Assembly (NCBI GenBank): GCA_016787265.1
Contig: JAEUVF010000014.1
Coordinates: 124,001 to 188,000, forward strand
Direction of reading: 5' to 3'
DNA length: 64,000 nucleotides
DNA from: Flavipsychrobacter sp.
Lineage (GTDB): Bacteria > Bacteroidota > Bacteroidia > Chitinophagales > Chitinophagaceae
Below are positions 1 to 8,734 of this stretch, in pieces (position 1 is the first letter of the stretch; every line of letters begins with the position of its first letter). Position numbers and translations under genes: made by a program. The notes beneath the pieces were generated by a model. That model made no database searches. It saw only the letters and a program-made list of their open reading frames with translations, and had not been told where the DNA came from.

Positions 1-1
1 C

Positions 2-1144
2 ATTCAGTTTGTGGCGAATGTGTATCAGTCGAGTGGAGAAGTATGGAAGGATATTAAGCTGGCTTTATCCAGTGGAAATCCGTCCCAGAACAATGAGAAG
101 CCACAGCTGGAGCCCTGGTATTTGAGGTATATGACTCCTGGAATGAGTTCCGCACAGTTTCGAAATGTGCTGAATGGAACTGCTGCGCAGGGCAGGGTGG
201 TGGATGAACGTGGGGTGCCTGTTACGGGTGCAACAATACTGGTAAAAGGAAGTTCAACAGGAACGACTACAGATGCGAATGGTTATTTTTCTTTAAATGC
301 TGTACCCAGAGGAGCAACACTGGTGGTTAGTAGCGTCGGATTCCAGGGAAGGGAGATGATTTTCACAGGTGGGTTCCTGAGTGTTCCATTGGCATTTCAG
401 GAGAATGCATTGCAGGAAGTAGTAGTGATGGGATATGGTGGCACGAGCGATGCCCTGGCAGGAGAAGTTGCGGGTGTTCAAAGGAGTAAACGGGAAATTT
501 CCCCCAAACCACTTGAAATAACCACCACCTACCAACCCACTACCACCAAATACGAGATCAAAGAAATTTATACCATTCCCAATGATGGCAAAGTAAATAC
601 CATTGATGTGAAGAAGTCTTCACTGCCGGCGGTGTATGAATATTATGCTGCACCTAAACTGGAGGAGGCGGCTTATCTGACAGCCCGACTCACAAACTGG
701 CAGGAGTTGGAGTTGATGGCTGGCGAAGCCAACCTGTTTTTTGAGGGCACGTTCCTGGGCAAGAGTTTTATAGATCCTGCACTGGCGGAAGATACGCTGT
801 ATCTGTCACTCGGACGGGACGCGAACGTGATCGTGAAACGAACGCTGCTAAAGGATTTCAGCTCGAAACGATTCATGGGTGGAAACAAATCGGAAAGCAA
901 ACAATTTGAGCTGAGAGTACGCAATAACAAAAAACAACCCATTACGATTTTACTGGAAGATCAATATCCGATTTCCACCATGAAAGAGATTGAAGTGGAG
1001 CGGGATGGACATGATGGCGGCCGGTTGAACAATGAAAACGGACTGGTAAGCTGGAACCTAACGGTTGCGCCGGGAGCAGAACAAAAGAAAACAATTCGGT
1101 TCACGGTAAAATATCCAAAAGAAAAACGACTGCAACTGGATTGA
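2..1144 (+). CDS. DUF4139 (MuiA-like) protein with inserted carboxypeptidase-regulatory domain, 5' end outside window
   Basis: The reading frame is open from base 2 (I-Q-F before the first GTG at 11), so the N-terminal part lies upstream of the window. Near residues 60-125 of the visible part is a carboxypeptidase-regulatory-like (CarboxypepD_reg) beta-sandwich: GRVVDERGVPVTGATILVKG, then TTDANGYFSL and an LQEVVVMGYG end as in TonB-type receptors. The rest matches the C-terminal DUF4139 module of MuiA-family proteins (YEIKEIYTIPNDGK near its start, then a beta-rich stretch ending in a KKTIRFTVKYP strand). Members are usually secreted or envelope-bound, and their biochemical role is unknown. 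The insertion of a receptor-type domain into a DUF4139 protein is seen in Bacteroidota. A convergent terminator follows. Family assignment is firm; function is not. Confidence 0.8.
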   Translation: MQFVANVYQSSGEVWKDIKLALSSGNPSQNNEKPQLEPWYLRYMTPGMSSAQFRNVLNGTAAQGRVVDERGVPVTGATILVKGSSTGTTTDANGYFSLNAVPRGATLVVSSVGFQGREMIFTGGFLSVPLAFQENALQEVVVMGYGGTSDALAGEVAGVQRSKREISPKPLEITTTYQPTTTKYEIKEIYTIPNDGKVNTIDVKKSSLPAVYEYYAAPKLEEAAYLTARLTNWQELELMAGEANLFFEGTFLGKSFIDPALAEDTLYLSLGRDANVIVKRTLLKDFSSKRFMGGNKSESKQFELRVRNNKKQPITILLEDQYPISTMKEIEVERDGHDGGRLNNENGLVSWNLTVAPGAEQKKTIRFTVKYPKEKRLQLD

Positions 1145-1300
1145 TTTCGTAAGTATACCAAAACCGTTCAAACACGTCTGAATAAACCGTTTTATCACGC
1201 TGGCAGGTGATTCGTTCCCTTTGTACTTTCACTCCGGGAACCAGCCATAGATGAAGAGTGAATACGTGAGAAGGAAATTGGTTGGAGGGGTAGTAAGTGG

Positions 1301-1340
1301 AACAAAAAACCGGACTTCAAAGAAGTTCCGGTTTTTTGTT
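1301..1340. terminator. Bidirectional intrinsic terminator
   Basis: The left arm AACAAAAAACCGGACTT and the right arm AAGTTCCGGTTTTTTGTT pair with one bulge around a 5-nt loop. A run of A lies on the left and a run of T on the right, so it can work in both directions. It sits between the convergent DUF4139 gene and the yqgE gene and touches the yqgE stop codon. Confidence 0.85.
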
Positions 1341-1897
1341 TAGTTAAGTTGCGGATCGATGGGATAATTGATCAGCTGCTCGTATTCTCCTCCCAGGTCT
1401 TTCAGGGCTTCTTTCCAGATGGCATTCTGATCTATCTCAAAAACAAGTCGCTGGTTGCCTTTGGAGGTGATCCAGGACTTCTCTTTCAGCTCATTTAGCA
1501 ATTGTCCTTCGGACCAGCCGGAATATCCAATAAAAAAGCGGATACCCTGGGGTGTTATTTCGTTATCGCGTAAAAGTTGTACGGCAGTTTCGAAATCTCC
1601 TCCCCAATAAATACCCTCCGCTACTTCAAAACCTCCGGGAATCAGATCCGGATACTGATGCAAAAAATGAATGGTATCAACCTGTACTGGTCCGCCGTAA
1701 TAAACGGGTAAGGGCATGCCCTCCGCACTGGCCATCAACTGATCCAGCGTGAAATCATACAAACGGTTTAAAACAAACCCGAAACTGCCCTCTTCCTGGT
1801 GTTCACAAAGAAAAACCACTGTACGCATGAAATTAGGGTCCTTCAAGAAAGGATCCGCAATTAAAAGGGTTCCTGCAGCAGGTAAGATTTGTGTCAT
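1340..1897 (-). CDS. YqgE/AlgH family protein
   Basis: This 185-residue protein has the full family length. The N-terminus reads GTLLIADPFLKDPNFMRTVV and is followed by GSFGFVLNR. Later blocks include PVYYGGPVQ and RFFIGYSGWSEGQL, all hallmarks of the DUF179/UPF0301 (YqgE/AlgH) fold. The protein is cytosolic. AlgH affects alginate regulation in Pseudomonas, but the molecular function of the family is unknown. The gene is transcribed away from the divergent histidine kinase gene with 130 bp between them. The ATG at 1897 is the only sensible start. Confidence 0.93.
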   Translation of the reverse strand: MTQILPAAGTLLIADPFLKDPNFMRTVVFLCEHQEEGSFGFVLNRLYDFTLDQLMASAEGMPLPVYYGGPVQVDTIHFLHQYPDLIPGGFEVAEGIYWGGDFETAVQLLRDNEITPQGIRFFIGYSGWSEGQLLNELKEKSWITSKGNQRLVFEIDQNAIWKEALKDLGGEYEQLINYPIDPQLN

Positions 1898-2014
1898 ACA
1901 GTTAATTTATGGAATATTGGGAAATAGAACAATATTTGTTCAGGATCGCCTATAAACAACTGTTAATTCACAGCGGGAATGCAGGGGCAGATAGGCCAAA
2001 TCATTAACCAACGC

Positions 2015-2022
2015 TATTTTTG
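2015..2022 (+). promoter_or_regulatory. TAnnTTTG (-7) box five bases before the histidine kinase ATG
   Basis: TATTTTTG is a perfect match to the Bacteroidota -7 consensus TAnnTTTG. It is followed by CCGGA and then the ATG at 2028. No clear TTTG -33 element is seen. If active, transcription would begin at or next to the start codon. Confidence 0.5.
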
Positions 2023-2027
2023 CCGGA

Positions 2028-3374
2028 ATGAAGCGAATTTTTCCTTTGATCATTTTACTGGTGGCTCTTTCCCTGGTTGGCATCATTGTCATCCAGATAT
2101 CCTGGTTTCGCAGTATGCTGGTGGTAAAGGAAGAACAGCTGGCGGATAATATTGTCAAGGCAATGGGACAAACAGGCGAAGAACTGATGGCCCAGAAAGG
2201 CACTTTGCCATCCCTGAAAAACAGGAGACTTCGCCCCAATCTGAGCTGGCCATCCGATCAGTTAATGATGGAACTGATGAAGCCCTCAACGATTTCCGAA
2301 AAATTCACCCCCTTCGAAGTGCAGGAGAAATTGAGAAAAAATTTCAATGCATTTGGATTAAAGGATACCCGTTTTGAATTCCTGATCACATCTGACGCGG
2401 GTTTTCTTACATACGATGAACTTCGCTCGCCGGGTTTCGACAAAGTATTTGAAGATACCGTACGAAATCGTCGGTTTATTTATCCCTTACTGGTTCCGGG
2501 TGGCAGTAATATGGAAGGACTGGTTCCGGAGGAAGCGATGGTAGTGGTGGTGCCCAATGTGAAAAATATTGTGTTTAAGGAGTTGCGCTGGATGTTGAGT
2601 GGTGCCATCCTGTTTACACTTATTCTGCTGGCTGCCTTTTATGTTACGGTAAGTGCCTTGTTGCGTCAGAAAAAACTCAGTGAAATCAAGAACGATTTCA
2701 TCAACAACATGACGCATGAGTTTAAAACGCCACTTGCCACTATTTCGCTGGCTGTTGATGCATTAAGAACGGAAAAGGTTTCCAACGATAAAGAGAAGAT
2801 GCAATATTTCACCGGCATCATCAAGGAAGAAAATAAACGGATGAACAAGCAGGTGGAAACCATTCTGCAGGCAGCCCTGATGGAAAGACAGGAAATTAGC
2901 CTGAATAAAAAGCCGGTTCATGTGCATGCTGTAATTGAACAGGTGCTGGAAAATTTTGATCTGCAATTGCAGCATAAGAATGGATATGCGGATATTCAAC
3001 TGAATGCAAAAAACGACCTGATCATGGCGGATGAAGTTCACTTCACAAACCTGATCAATAACCTGGTCGACAATGCTGTAAAGTATTCCAAAGATAACCT
3101 GGTGTTAAAACTTTCTACCAGTTCCAATGCAAAAGGATTGGTGATTCGGATAGAAGACAATGGCATTGGTATGAGTAAGGAGAGTGTGAAAAGAATATTT
3201 GAAAAATTCTACCGCGTACATACCGGCAATCTGCACAATGTAAAAGGTTTTGGACTTGGCTTAAGTTATGTAAAAACCATTGTGGATGCGCACCAGGGAA
3301 AAATAAAAGTGGACAGCACACTGGGCAAGGGAACTACTTTTACCATTGAAATGCCCTATGGCAAAGAGTCCTGA
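2028..3374 (+). CDS. Orphan sensor histidine kinase
   Basis: The protein has 448 residues. A membrane segment at about 6-27 and another at about 188-212 enclose an extracytoplasmic sensor region without a recognisable domain. Next comes a HisKA dimerisation domain with the H-box NNMTHEFKTPLATIS (phospho-acceptor H230). The HATPase domain shows the N-box INNLVDNAVKYSK, the G1 box EDNGIGM, the F-box FEKFYRV and the G2 box GFGLGLSYV. The protein should autophosphorylate and pass the phosphate to a response regulator, but no regulator gene lies in the window, so the partner must be elsewhere. The stop codon directly abuts that of the convergent queA. A -7 box lies just before the start. Confidence 0.93.
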   Translation: MKRIFPLIILLVALSLVGIIVIQISWFRSMLVVKEEQLADNIVKAMGQTGEELMAQKGTLPSLKNRRLRPNLSWPSDQLMMELMKPSTISEKFTPFEVQEKLRKNFNAFGLKDTRFEFLITSDAGFLTYDELRSPGFDKVFEDTVRNRRFIYPLLVPGGSNMEGLVPEEAMVVVVPNVKNIVFKELRWMLSGAILFTLILLAAFYVTVSALLRQKKLSEIKNDFINNMTHEFKTPLATISLAVDALRTEKVSNDKEKMQYFTGIIKEENKRMNKQVETILQAALMERQEISLNKKPVHVHAVIEQVLENFDLQLQHKNGYADIQLNAKNDLIMADEVHFTNLINNLVDNAVKYSKDNLVLKLSTSSNAKGLVIRIEDNGIGMSKESVKRIFEKFYRVHTGNLHNVKGFGLGLSYVKTIVDAHQGKIKVDSTLGKGTTFTIEMPYGKES

Positions 3375-4610
3375 TTACTGCCTGCACCAAAGCAGTGAGC
3401 CATCGCCATAACTCAGGAATCGGAATCCATGATCCAGCGCATATTGATAAATTTTTCTCCAATCTTCTCCAACAGCAGCTGCCACCAATAACAATAAAGT
3501 AGACTGCGGCTGGTGAAAATTTGTGATCAGTCCTTTGATCATACGCATCGTGTAACCGGGAGTTATCAGAATTTGTGTTTTACAAATAAGGCAATCCAGT
3601 TTTCGGTTATCCATCCAGGTTAGTAATGAAGATAAGGCCTCTTTTGAAGGAATTGCTTTCTGCATCCAGTCGTCGTATACCTCCCACTGATCGATACTGA
3701 GTTCACCAATAGCAGCTTCGGGCAGATAATGCGCTTTTACGCCCATCCAGTAAAGTGTTTCCAGTGTTCTGAGAGAAGTGGTTCCAACCGCAACCAGGTG
3801 ATCAGCCTGTTGGAGGAGATTTTCAATCGATGCGCGACTAACATCAATGAACTCGGCGTGCATAGCATGGTCCTGCATGGTAACAGCTTTCACTGGTTGA
3901 AAAGTACCGGCGCCAACATGCAGGGTAACCATTTCCTTTCGTATATTCTTTGCCGCTAGCTGTTCGAGCAGCGAATCTGTAAAATGCAAGCCCGCTGTTG
4001 GAGCGGCTACGGAACCTTCAGCCGCTGCATACACGGTCTGATACCGGTGTTCATCCGTACTGTCAGCAGCACGTTTGATATAGGGAGGAATGGGGACTTT
4101 TCCGGCCAGGTGTAATACTTCTGCAAAACTGAGGGAAGGCTGATTCCAACTGAACCGGATCAGGAATTCTCCGGATCGTTTTTCAGCGAGTGAGGCTTTC
4201 AGTAGCAGGCCGGACTCTGTTACCAGTTCCAGTACCTGCCCATCTTTCCATTTGGCTGCCCCGCCTACCAGGCAAACCCAGTAAACATCCCCTTTTTGCA
4301 GCATTGCAGTGGTGATATCAGGGTACCGTTTATCCGGTTCCAGGCAGAATAACTCCATTGCTCCGCCGGTAGGTTTACGAAATGCGAGGCGGGCCTGTAC
4401 AACTTTGGTGTTGTTAAATACCAGTGTATAACCGGATGGAATCAGGTTGGGTAAGTTACGGTAAACGGACTCCCTGATCGAACCCTCCTGGTATACCAGG
4501 AGTTTGGAGGCATCTCTTTCGGACAGGGGATAAAGGGCAATCCGCTCCTCCGGCAGTTCATACCGGTAGGCTTCAATGCGGATGGAACGGGGATTTTCTC
4601 GGGTTGCCAT
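3375..4610 (-). CDS. queA: tRNA preQ1(34) S-adenosylmethionine ribosyltransferase-isomerase
   Basis: QueA transfers and isomerises the ribosyl group of SAM onto preQ1 at position 34 of tRNAs with GUN anticodons, giving epoxyqueuosine. Family blocks are present: YELPEERIALYP near the N-terminus, LVFNNTKVVQARL, GSVAAPTAGLHFT, LHVGAGTFQPV, and near the C-terminus GLITNFHQPQSTLLLLVAA. At 411 residues it is longer than the usual 340-360; the extra residues appear to be in the C-terminal half. It ends exactly where the convergent histidine kinase ends. Its start faces the mraZ control region, so the two genes share a 234-bp divergent intergenic region. Confidence 0.96.
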   Translation of the reverse strand: MATRENPRSIRIEAYRYELPEERIALYPLSERDASKLLVYQEGSIRESVYRNLPNLIPSGYTLVFNNTKVVQARLAFRKPTGGAMELFCLEPDKRYPDITTAMLQKGDVYWVCLVGGAAKWKDGQVLELVTESGLLLKASLAEKRSGEFLIRFSWNQPSLSFAEVLHLAGKVPIPPYIKRAADSTDEHRYQTVYAAAEGSVAAPTAGLHFTDSLLEQLAAKNIRKEMVTLHVGAGTFQPVKAVTMQDHAMHAEFIDVSRASIENLLQQADHLVAVGTTSLRTLETLYWMGVKAHYLPEAAIGELSIDQWEVYDDWMQKAIPSKEALSSLLTWMDNRKLDCLICKTQILITPGYTMRMIKGLITNFHQPQSTLLLLVAAAVGEDWRKIYQYALDHGFRFLSYGDGSLLWCRQ

Positions 4611-4648
4611 GTGGTCGCAAGTTGCAACAAAATAGCTGAATATCCCGC

Positions 4649-4758
4649 TTATCCACAGCTATTCACACTCAATTCACATCAGGCTAACCAGGTTACCCAC
4701 ATTTTGGGCTGAAACGTAGATCTACTAAGGGTTTGGCGTAAATATCCCATGTGGATAA
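4649..4758. promoter_or_regulatory. Cluster of DnaA-box-like 9-mers upstream of mraZ
   Basis: TTATCCACA at 4649-4657 and its exact reverse complement TGTGGATAA at 4750-4758 match the strong DnaA box. CTATTCACA at 4659-4667 and TTACCCACA at 4693-4701 each differ from TTATNCACA by one base. The cluster lies in the divergent queA/mraZ spacer, next to the MraZ repeats. Binding by DnaA is an inference from the sequence match only. Confidence 0.5.
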
Positions 4759-4784
4759 AATAAAGCATCCGAAATTTCTCCCGT

Positions 4785-4810
4785 AAGTGGGAAAAAGTGT
4801 TATTTTGTGG
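4785..4810 (+). promoter_or_regulatory. Putative MraZ operator: three direct repeats at 10-bp spacing
   Basis: AAGTGGG (4785-4791), AAAGTGT (4794-4800) and TTTGTGG (4804-4810) place GTG at 4787, 4797 and 4807, exactly 10 bp apart. The last repeat ends 34 bp before the mraZ ATG. Known MraZ proteins bind arrays of short repeats with one repeat per helical turn (TGGGN repeats in E. coli, AAAGTG-type in mycoplasmas) in their own promoter. This suggests autoregulation of the dcw operon. Confidence 0.72.
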
Positions 4811-4844
4811 TAATAAATGTCAAAATCAGGGCATATAGAGATAA

Positions 4845-5306
4845 ATGAAAGGTTTTCTGGGCGAATACGAAGCAACGCTGGACGCCAAAGGGCGCTTCCT
4901 CCTCCCGGCCGGGCTGAAAAAGCAACTGCCGGAGAATGCGATGCCATTCGTCATCAACCGTGGGTTTGAAAAATGCCTCACCTTATATCCCCAGGAAAGC
5001 TGGGAACCGATATATGCGCAGATCAGCAAACTGAATGATTTTGACCCCAAAGTACGTGAATTCAGAAGGTTTTTCATGAATGGGGCCACAGAAGTGGAGC
5101 CCGATACGGCCGGAAGGTTGCTATTGCCTCCCAATCTGAAAGACTATGCAGGGTTAACCAAGGATATTGTACTGGTATCGGCGGTAGACAAGATTGAGAT
5201 TTGGGACAGTAATACCTATAAGAAGTTCTTTGAATCGTTTTCAGCTGACAGTTTCAGCAGCCTGGCACAACAGGTAATGGGTGGTGGAAATGGAAACGGG
5301 GTTTAA
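4845..5306 (+). CDS. mraZ: Transcriptional regulator MraZ
   Basis: This 153-residue protein has two MraZ/SpoVT-AbrB-type halves. Each carries the family's D-x-x-G-R signature: DAKGRFLLPAGLK near residue 14 and DTAGRLLLPPNLK near residue 87. MraZ forms a ring-shaped oligomer and represses the first promoter of the division and cell-wall cluster. It is the first gene of the long + operon here and has a repeat array of the expected type upstream. The stop codon lies 1 bp before the most likely rsmH ATG. The Gly/Asn-rich tail is typical for the phylum. Confidence 0.97.
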   Translation: MKGFLGEYEATLDAKGRFLLPAGLKKQLPENAMPFVINRGFEKCLTLYPQESWEPIYAQISKLNDFDPKVREFRRFFMNGATEVEPDTAGRLLLPPNLKDYAGLTKDIVLVSAVDKIEIWDSNTYKKFFESFSADSFSSLAQQVMGGGNGNGV

Positions 5307-5307
5307 T

Positions 5308-6216
5308 ATGCAGGAGGAAGCTTACCATATACCGGTACTGCTTACTGAATGCCTGGATGCCCTGCAGATTGATCCGGCTGGCACGTATGTGGATTGCACG
5401 TTTGGTGGCGGTGGTCATTCCCGTGCCATACTGGAAAAGCTTGGTCCGGATGGCCGGTTGGTTGCCTTTGATCAGGATGCGGATGCCGCTCAAAATCTTC
5501 CGGATGATCCGAGGGTCTTGTTTGTACCGCATAATTTCCGGCACCTGCAACGTTTCCTGCGCTTGCATAAGATAAGCAGTGTAAATGGAGTATTGGCGGA
5601 TCTGGGTGTAAGCAGTCACCAGTTTGATGAAGCGGAGCGTGGTTTTTCCATTCGGTTTGATGCCGACCTGGACATGCGCATGGATGCCCGTTCAGAAAAA
5701 ACAGCTGCGGACCTTTTACAAACCTACTCCGAACAGCAACTGCATAAATTATTTGAGCAGTACGGAGAAGTAACGAATGCCAGAACGCTTGCAAAAACCA
5801 TTGCTACCCTCAGGGCTACGATGCCGATGCAAACCATTCAGCAATTCAAAGCTGCCATTCAGGGTGTGGTGAAAGGCAATCCGAACAAATACCTCGCGCA
5901 GGTTTTCCAGGCGCTGCGGATTGAGGTGAATGATGAGATGGGGGCACTGAAAGAATTACTGGAGCAGTTGCCTGAAGTGCTGGTGCAGGGTGGTAGAGCA
6001 GCGATCATTACGTTTCATTCGCTGGAAGATCGCCTGGTGAAACAGTTTTTTAAACAGGGGAGTTTTGAAGAAGAAGAAGATCATCCGTTTGAAAACAGGA
6101 AACAGGTGAGTCAGCTGAAAGTGATAACGAAAAAACCCATTGTACCAACAATGGCAGAACAAAAAAGAAACAGTCGCTCCCGGAGTGCAAAACTCAGGGT
6201 GGCAGAAAGAATATAA
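5308..6216 (+). CDS. rsmH: 16S rRNA (cytosine-1402-N4)-methyltransferase
   Basis: RsmH (MraW) methylates N4 of C1402 in the ribosomal P site using SAM. The sequence shows YHIPVLLTECL at the start, the SAM-binding loop DCTFGGGGHSRAIL, VLADLGVSSHQFD, the FSIRFDADLDMRMD block, and the GGRAAIITFHSLEDR motif near the C-terminus. About 302 residues is the normal length. I chose the ATG at 5308, one base after the mraZ stop. The ATG at 5290 or GTG at 5281 would overlap mraZ and add 6-9 residues without family support. It is the second gene of the dcw operon. Confidence 0.96.
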   Translation: MQEEAYHIPVLLTECLDALQIDPAGTYVDCTFGGGGHSRAILEKLGPDGRLVAFDQDADAAQNLPDDPRVLFVPHNFRHLQRFLRLHKISSVNGVLADLGVSSHQFDEAERGFSIRFDADLDMRMDARSEKTAADLLQTYSEQQLHKLFEQYGEVTNARTLAKTIATLRATMPMQTIQQFKAAIQGVVKGNPNKYLAQVFQALRIEVNDEMGALKELLEQLPEVLVQGGRAAIITFHSLEDRLVKQFFKQGSFEEEEDHPFENRKQVSQLKVITKKPIVPTMAEQKRNSRSRSAKLRVAERI

Positions 6217-6275
6217 AGACGGTCTATATCGTAGTAGTGAAATGTTAATGTCCTATTGATCAACCAGCCAGTCGT

Positions 6276-6593
6276 ATGAAACAGAAAAACGACAAAAAAG
6301 AAAAAAAATTCCGGATCAACTACCAGGCGGTAGTGCAAAATCTGCCTTTTTTTCTTTTCCTAAGTGCACTGGCCGTAGTGTATATCTATAACGGACACTA
6401 TTCTGATAAGATCATCAAATCCATCAGCAGAACCAATAAGGAATTAAAGGAACTGCAGTTTGAATATAAAACGATTAAAAGTGAAGTGATGTTTCGCAGC
6501 AAGCAGACGGAGGTTGCGAGAGCGGTAGCTCCACTTGGATTAATGGAATTAACAACGCCTCCGGTGGTCATTAAAAAAGATGCCGGAAAATAA
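6276..6593 (+). CDS. ftsL: FtsL-like cell-division protein
   Basis: This 105-residue bitopic protein has a basic cytoplasmic N-terminus, one membrane segment at about 24-42 (NLPFFLFLSALAVVYIY) and a short periplasmic helix with coiled-coil character (SRTNKELKELQFEYKTIKSEV). Its size, topology and place between rsmH and ftsI identify it as FtsL, although FtsL sequences are poorly conserved. In other bacteria FtsL forms a complex with FtsB and FtsQ that activates FtsWI septal synthesis. Sixty bases separate it from rsmH. Confidence 0.85.
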   Translation: MKQKNDKKEKKFRINYQAVVQNLPFFLFLSALAVVYIYNGHYSDKIIKSISRTNKELKELQFEYKTIKSEVMFRSKQTEVARAVAPLGLMELTTPPVVIKKDAGK

Positions 6594-6622
6594 TAAAAAC
6601 AGAAACCTAATCGACCGGCGCT

Positions 6623-8734
6623 GTGGAAGTAAAACGCGACATACTGTGGAGAGTGTACCTGTGTTTTATCGGTATGGTAGTGTTTTCTTTTCTGGTGATT
6701 GGAAAAGCTCTTTACATACAACAGGCTGAAGGTGCCTACTGGAAAAGCAAAAGCGACAGCTTGCATACACGGATCATCAACCTGGATGCAGATCGCGGTA
6801 CCATCTACAGTGAAGACGGCAGTATGCTGAGTACTTCGATCCCCTTTTTCAATATTTATGTTGATTTCGGTGCCGAAGGTTTGAGAGACAAAAACGGAAA
6901 ACGCTTTCGTGAAAACCTCGATTCACTCAGTTACTCGCTGGCAGTTCTTTTTCAGGATAAATCTGCAGATGGTTACAAAAAACTGCTGCAGGCCGGATTC
7001 CGAAAAAAGGACCGCTATTTTTTGCTGAAGAAAAATATCGATTTCGAGCAGTATAAACAACTGCGTGAATTTCCGCTGGTTCGGCTGGGCAGAAATAAAA
7101 GCGGGTTCATCGCTGAAGTAAAAAGCAAACGATTGAATCCCTTTGGTATGCTGGCGAACAGAACGATCGGGCTGGCCAGGGAGAATGCGCAGAATGTGGG
7201 ACTTGAAAGAACCTACGACAGTTTGCTCAAAGGCGAGACAGGAAAGAAACTGGTTCGGTTCATTGCAGGAGGAGTTGCAGTTCCCGTGGAGGGTTATGAA
7301 GTGGAGCCGGAAAACGGGAAAGACCTGATCACCACGCTGGATGTAAATATCCAGGACATTGCTCAGCAGGCTTTGCTGAAAATGATGATCGAGAATGAAG
7401 CGGTAAACGGAACCTGCATCGTGATGGAAGTGGCCACGGGAAAGATAAAGGCAATCGCAAATCTTGGAAAACGGGGAGAGGGTGATTACTGGGAAGATTT
7501 GAATTATGCGATCCGTGCTTCTGAACCTGGATCCACATTCAAACTGGCAACCATGCTGGCGGTGCTGGAAGACGGGAAAGCGAATCTCGGATCACAGGTA
7601 AACCTCGAAAACGGTGTATGGCAGGTAAACCGGAGAACGGTATACGACAGTGAACGTCACAAACGGACCAATGTATCACTGCAGCAGGCTTTTGAGTTGA
7701 GCAGTAATGTGGGAATGGCAAAAATGGTGATGCAGCATTACAGCGGTAATCCGGAGAAGTTCATCGGACATTTGAAACGGTTACGCTTACACGAAGTATC
7801 AGGGATTGATCTGGTTGGCGAAACACAACCCATCGTTAAAACCCCGAAATCCAAAACCTGGAGTGCTACTTCGCTGCCCTGGATGTCGTTCGGATATGAA
7901 GTACTGGTGAGCCCACTGCAAACACTGATGTTGTATAACGCAGTAGCCAATAATGGGAAAATGATGCGACCCTATCTGCTACAGGAAGTGCAACAGGATG
8001 GCAGAACGATCTGGAACAGGGAGCCGGAAATAATGGTGGAATCGATTTGCAAGGAAACGACGCTAAAGCAATTAAAGACGAGTCTGGAAGGTGTAGTATT
8101 AAACGGAACTGCAAAATCGCTGTCTAGTCCTTATTATGGTATCGCAGGGAAAACAGGAACTGCTTTGGTAGCGAATGGAAGCAGAGGGTATGCAGATCAT
8201 ATTTATCAGTCGTCTTTTGCCGGGTATTTTCCGGCAGACAACCCAAAATACAGTTGCATTGTGGTAATCAAAAACAAGCCATTTGCAGCAAAATATTACG
8301 GCGGAACGGTAGCCGGTCCGGTCTTCCGGGAAATAGCCGATAAGCTCTTTGCAATGGAGGCACAACAGATTCCGGTTCAGACAGTGTCATTGCCAAAACC
8401 AGATAGCAGTAAGTTCCGGTATACGGGTTCAGGTGAAAAGATGAAGATGGTGATGGAAGCATTGAGTTTACCCTATAAAGACAGTGCAATGCAAAAGGAT
8501 TGGGCAGTACTTGAGTCAGATGAAGATTATCGCTCGGTTGTAAAAGCGCTGGATACGAAAAGCTCAGGACAAATGCCGGATCTGAAAGGAATGGGATTGA
8601 GAGATGCGCTCTTCCTGCTGGAAGAAAGAAGGCTGAAAGTGCAGGTGAAAGGAAAAGGGAAAGTGTTTAGTCAGTCGCTGGCACCAGGAAGCCCGATTCA
8701 ACCAAAACAAACGATTACGATTGAATTGAATTGA
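6623..8734 (+). CDS. ftsI: Septal peptidoglycan transpeptidase (PBP3) with C-terminal PASTA domain
   Basis: This class B penicillin-binding protein cross-links septal peptidoglycan. It has 703 residues, a membrane anchor at about 12-30 and a dimerisation/pedestal domain. The transpeptidase domain carries the active-site motifs STFK (S304), SSN (360-362) and KTG (510-512). A single PASTA domain closes the protein (about 640-703: MPDLKGMGLRDALFLLEER). A PASTA domain on FtsI is common in Bacteroidota and is also known from Gram-positives. The start codon is GTG at 6623; no ATG fits. Its TGA overlaps the murE ATG (TGATG), which suggests translational coupling. Confidence 0.96.
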   Translation: MEVKRDILWRVYLCFIGMVVFSFLVIGKALYIQQAEGAYWKSKSDSLHTRIINLDADRGTIYSEDGSMLSTSIPFFNIYVDFGAEGLRDKNGKRFRENLDSLSYSLAVLFQDKSADGYKKLLQAGFRKKDRYFLLKKNIDFEQYKQLREFPLVRLGRNKSGFIAEVKSKRLNPFGMLANRTIGLARENAQNVGLERTYDSLLKGETGKKLVRFIAGGVAVPVEGYEVEPENGKDLITTLDVNIQDIAQQALLKMMIENEAVNGTCIVMEVATGKIKAIANLGKRGEGDYWEDLNYAIRASEPGSTFKLATMLAVLEDGKANLGSQVNLENGVWQVNRRTVYDSERHKRTNVSLQQAFELSSNVGMAKMVMQHYSGNPEKFIGHLKRLRLHEVSGIDLVGETQPIVKTPKSKTWSATSLPWMSFGYEVLVSPLQTLMLYNAVANNGKMMRPYLLQEVQQDGRTIWNREPEIMVESICKETTLKQLKTSLEGVVLNGTAKSLSSPYYGIAGKTGTALVANGSRGYADHIYQSSFAGYFPADNPKYSCIVVIKNKPFAAKYYGGTVAGPVFREIADKLFAMEAQQIPVQTVSLPKPDSSKFRYTGSGEKMKMVMEALSLPYKDSAMQKDWAVLESDEDYRSVVKALDTKSSGQMPDLKGMGLRDALFLLEERRLKVQVKGKGKVFSQSLAPGSPIQPKQTITIELN

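Noticed and set aside
4611..4844. Replication origin at the DnaA-box cluster
   Set aside because: Only four boxes, no dnaA/dnaN nearby and no distinct AT-rich unwinding tract. A regulatory role is simpler; GC skew would be needed to go further.
5342..5794. 150-codon minus-strand ORF inside rsmH
   Set aside because: It is the shadow of a well-conserved rsmH frame and has no start signal or family features.
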